Assembly: GCA_041648175.1 (NCBI GenBank)
Contig: JBAZPO010000004.1
Coordinates: 62,001 to 126,000, forward strand
Origin: Desulfobaccales bacterium
GTDB lineage: Bacteria; Desulfobacterota; Desulfobaccia; Desulfobaccales; 0-14-0-80-60-11
Length of the DNA stretch: 64,000 nucleotides
Reading direction: 5' to 3'
Both the position numbers and the translations under genes were made by a program. This document shows positions 61,641-64,000 of this stretch, piece by piece. Position 1 is the stretch's first letter; every line of letters begins with the position of its first letter. The notes below the pieces were generated by a model, which was not told the DNA's origin, made no database searches, and was given only the letters and a program-made list of their open reading frames with translations.

Positions 61641-63911
61641 ATGAGTCCCGGCAAGCAGGTCTATAATCTGGCCCTGGTGGGAGCAGGGCGACAAGGCATG
61701 ACCATCCTGGAAGCCTTGGTGCCTATCCAGCGGGATGACCAGCTCTTGCGTGTGGTGGCGGTGGCGGATCTGAACCCGGAAGCCCCCGGCATCCTTTATG
61801 CTTACCGGCATAATCTGTTGGTCACCGTCAATTTCACCGACCTGTTCCAAATCCCCGAATTGGACATCATCGTCAACGCCACCGGCCGCCCGGAAGTCGC
61901 TTTACAGTTGGACGGCCAGCGTCCCGGGAGATTGATAGTCCTCAATGTGGATCGCCCCCTTTCCTGGGAGGACTTCTGGGACCTCATCTCCATGGATCTT
62001 TCCTCGGTTCAGGCAGCCACCCCTTTGAAAACTGTCATTGTGGGGGGAGGGAAAGGAGGACATGAAGTTCTTCAGTTGATTGCCAGGGATCAGCATTACC
62101 AGCGCCGCATCGACATTCTCGGGGTGGTTGATCTCAACAGCCAGGCCCAGGGAATCATCCTGGCCAGAAATATGGGTATCCCCACCTTTACCGATTGCTC
62201 CCCCCTCCTGGAGTCAAATCCGGACCTTATTCTGGAACTTACCGGAGACCCCCGAGTGCGGGATAAAATTATTCAGCAAAAGGGGCCCGGCACCCAGATT
62301 ATCGACCACAGTAAGGCGCGGCTTTTCTGGGATATTTTACATAGAGAAGAAGACCGGCTGCGGAGCAAGGTGGAGAGCGAAATCAGGATGGCCGGCCAAC
62401 GCACTCGCTTTCAGAGAATATTCAACCACTTGCCCGATCCGGTCCTCGTGCTGCGCCCCAATTATTTAGTAGAGGAAGCCAATCTCCCCTTTCTGAACCG
62501 CTTCCACAAGACGGCTCATGAGGTTATCGGCAAGCCGTGTTATGAAGTATTGCGTCAGTTCGAAGAGCCCTGTGACCGTATGGGCCTGACCTGTCCTTTG
62601 CCGAGGGTTTTGGAGAAAGGGGAAACCGTCCAGATTTTGCAGCGCTCCGCCAACGGCGGCACGATTCGCTATGATGAAATCACCATGTCCCCTTTGTGTC
62701 CGCCGGAAGGGACCAAAAAAAGGCTTATCGAAGTTATCAAAGATGTCACCCCTCGCAAGGAGTTGGAGGAGGCCCTGCAGAGTTCGGAAGAAAGGACCCG
62801 GAAGGATAAGGCTTTTCTGGAGACCATTGTCAATGGCATTGCCGACCACATGATGGTGATCGACCTTAACTACCGGATCATCGAAGTGAACCGGGCTTTG
62901 CTGGAGATGGTGGGTCTGAAACGGGAAGAAGTGGTGGGCAAACATTGTTACGAAGTGTCGCACCACTTGAAAGTCCCGTGCACTACTCCGGATCATCCCT
63001 GTCCTTTAAAAGAGGCGGTGGCTACGGGTAAGGCCGCCTCAGCCACGCATGTGCACTTTGATAAGGATCGCCGGGAGCACTATTATCACGTGATCTGCCA
63101 CCCGCTGTTTAATGAGGCAGGGCGGATTCATCGGGTAGTTGACCTGTCACGGGATATTACCCAGGAGATCCTGGCCCGCACGCATTTACTCCATGATGAC
63201 AAGATGACCTCTTTGGGAAAGTTGTCCGCCAGTGTGGTGCACGAAATCAATAATCCCCTTACCGGCATACTCAACTTCGTCAGTTTGATGGAAAGCATGA
63301 TGGGCCAGGAGGCCCTGAGCGAGGAGGAATTGGGTGATATCCGCCGCTATCTCGCCATGGTCCATAGTGAGACCGCCCGGATCGGCAGAACGATTGCCAA
63401 CCTCCTGGCCTTTGCGCGCAAAACCAATCCGGAATTCAAACCGCTGGACCTCAACGCCATAGCCGCGGAGACGTTGTCTCTGACCGGGTACCAAATGCGG
63501 CTCCAGGGAATTACCATGGAGCGTCAACTGGCTAAGAACCTGTTTCCGGTCCTGGCGGATAAGGGACAGATGAAGCAGACGTTTTTGAATCTCTTCCTGA
63601 ACGCTCAGGATGCCATGCCCCAGGGGGGGGTGCTCACCCTGGAAACGAAGAATTCCCGGCGCCACACGGTGGTGGTAAAGGTATCCGACACCGGAAGAGG
63701 TATCCCTAAGGAAAATTTCTCTCAGATCTTCGAACCGTTCTTTACGACGAAAAAGACCAGTTCCGGCGCGGGGCTGGGACTCTCCGTGGTGTACGGCATC
63801 GTCCGGGACCACCAGGGAACCATCAAAGTGGATAGCGTCCTGGGACAAGGGACCTCGTTTACCATTCGCCTGCCTGCCTTTAAGCCTGGAGAAAAAGATG
63901 CTGCCACATAA
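61641..63911 (+). CDS. Sensor histidine kinase with two N-terminal Rossmann domains and two PAS domains
   Basis: 756 residues: Rossmann 1 (VYNLALVGAGRQGMTILEAL, about 7-125), Rossmann 2 (TVIVGGGKGGHEVLQLIARD, about 130-250), PAS 1 (about 262-375), PAS 2 (about 385-500, DHMMVIDLNYRIIEVNRALL) with cysteine-rich tails (CDRMGLTCPLP; CTTPDHPCP), HisKA with His534 in SVVHEINNPLTGIL, and HATPase with N-box FLNLFLNAQDAM, DTGRGIP and GAGLGLSVVYG. Such Rossmann modules in dehydrogenases bind NAD(P); here they may sense the nucleotide redox state. It overlaps the following regulator by 14 bp. Confidence 0.9.
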   Translation: MSPGKQVYNLALVGAGRQGMTILEALVPIQRDDQLLRVVAVADLNPEAPGILYAYRHNLLVTVNFTDLFQIPELDIIVNATGRPEVALQLDGQRPGRLIVLNVDRPLSWEDFWDLISMDLSSVQAATPLKTVIVGGGKGGHEVLQLIARDQHYQRRIDILGVVDLNSQAQGIILARNMGIPTFTDCSPLLESNPDLILELTGDPRVRDKIIQQKGPGTQIIDHSKARLFWDILHREEDRLRSKVESEIRMAGQRTRFQRIFNHLPDPVLVLRPNYLVEEANLPFLNRFHKTAHEVIGKPCYEVLRQFEEPCDRMGLTCPLPRVLEKGETVQILQRSANGGTIRYDEITMSPLCPPEGTKKRLIEVIKDVTPRKELEEALQSSEERTRKDKAFLETIVNGIADHMMVIDLNYRIIEVNRALLEMVGLKREEVVGKHCYEVSHHLKVPCTTPDHPCPLKEAVATGKAASATHVHFDKDRREHYYHVICHPLFNEAGRIHRVVDLSRDITQEILARTHLLHDDKMTSLGKLSASVVHEINNPLTGILNFVSLMESMMGQEALSEEELGDIRRYLAMVHSETARIGRTIANLLAFARKTNPEFKPLDLNAIAAETLSLTGYQMRLQGITMERQLAKNLFPVLADKGQMKQTFLNLFLNAQDAMPQGGVLTLETKNSRRHTVVVKVSDTGRGIPKENFSQIFEPFFTTKKTSSGAGLGLSVVYGIVRDHQGTIKVDSVLGQGTSFTIRLPAFKPGEKDAAT

Positions 63912-64000
63912 AAAGATCAGCATCCTTGTGGTGGATGATGAGGTGAGCATCCGCGAATCTTTGCACGGTTGGCTAAAACGGGGCGGCTATCAGGTGGAAA
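63898..64000 (+). CDS. Response regulator, N-terminal part (cut by window end)
   Basis: Starts at ATG 63898 inside the kinase gene (14-bp overlap) and reads MLPHKKISILVVDDEVSIRE followed by SLHGWLKRGGYQVE. VVDDE is the acidic pocket of a receiver domain. The rest lies beyond the window; because the upstream operon has a sigma-54 promoter, an NtrC-type regulator is likely but cannot be verified here. Confidence 0.85.
   Translation, partial: MLPHKKISILVVDDEVSIRESLHGWLKRGGYQVE

Noticed and set aside
1..64000. CRISPR array, prophage, integrase or intact insertion sequence
   Set aside because: No regularly spaced direct repeats, phage genes or transposase genes were seen; the repeats present are irregular palindromes.

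Overview
The window looks like chromosome of a GC-rich anaerobic bacterium, most likely a Desulfobacterota (sulfate-reducer or syntroph) lineage. The reasons are a heterodisulfide-reductase-A/NADH-dehydrogenase hybrid gene set, a sulfide:quinone-oxidoreductase-type flavoprotein, a large arsenic/redox cluster, hopanoid genes (hpnJ, hpnK), sigma-54 promoters and an apparently rich selenoproteome. This placement is inferred from gene content; no rRNA gene is present.

Layout. 0-6 kb: end of a TPR protein, an HdeD-like membrane protein, and an ABC transporter (ATPase plus fused permease) on the minus strand, with a clear M-box (Mg2+) riboswitch and terminator upstream. 6.5-15.3 kb: MscS-type channel, lytic transglycosylase, ComEC, MetF and several small proteins, including one AT-rich surface-adhesin-like gene. 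15.7-17.8 kb: DUF1641 protein and SQR-like flavoprotein with an in-frame UGA. 18.1-27.7 kb: arsenic/thiol cluster (arsR, acr3, USP, thioredoxin, ccdA, permease, arsM, HMA protein with in-frame UGA, thioredoxin-folds, arsC, Fe-S protein, DUF1573), with four copies of a candidate ArsR operator. 27.8-45.8 kb: housekeeping and envelope genes (tRNA-Arg, hisB, K+ channel, recJ, polysaccharide deacetylase, DUF4015, serine hydrolase-NamZ fusion, PEP-CTERM-like protein behind a sigma-54 promoter, histidine kinase, hpnJ/hpnK, secG, tRNA-Leu). 46-49.5 kb: transglutaminase-like lipoprotein, fatty acid hydroxylase, TVP38-family protein. 49.6-53.6 kb: a redox island with two ArsR-type regulators and four genes interrupted only by UGA at cysteine-like positions. 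54.1-64 kb: a three-gene HdrA/NuoE/NuoF/GltD/NuoG operon, then an unusual Rossmann-fused histidine kinase and the start of its response regulator.

Main discovery. Seven in-frame UGA codons in six genes (SQR-like, HMA, two small thioredoxin-like proteins, a rhodanese-DsbD-thioredoxin fusion with two, and a 150-aa unknown) plus an eighth in an HdrA-like protein. Where I recognise the family, UGA falls where a conserved Cys is expected, and every case is followed by a hairpin whose loop contains GG, usually GGT, about 17-26 nt downstream (one UGA of the double pair has a closer hairpin). This is the pattern of bacterial SECIS-directed selenocysteine insertion. Read this way the interrupted frames become full-length proteins.

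How genes may work together. The HdrA operon encodes a split HdrA: its N-half is fused to NuoE, its C-half is fused behind a NuoG-like ferredoxin and followed by a second complete HdrA, while NuoF is fused to a GltD-like NAD(P)H/FAD module. This suggests an NAD(P)H-linked, flavin-based electron-bifurcating or confurcating complex. A sigma-54 promoter with two upstream inverted repeats precedes it, and the kinase/response-regulator pair at its 3' side is the natural candidate regulator. Several dispersed palindromic repeat families fill the intergenic regions.
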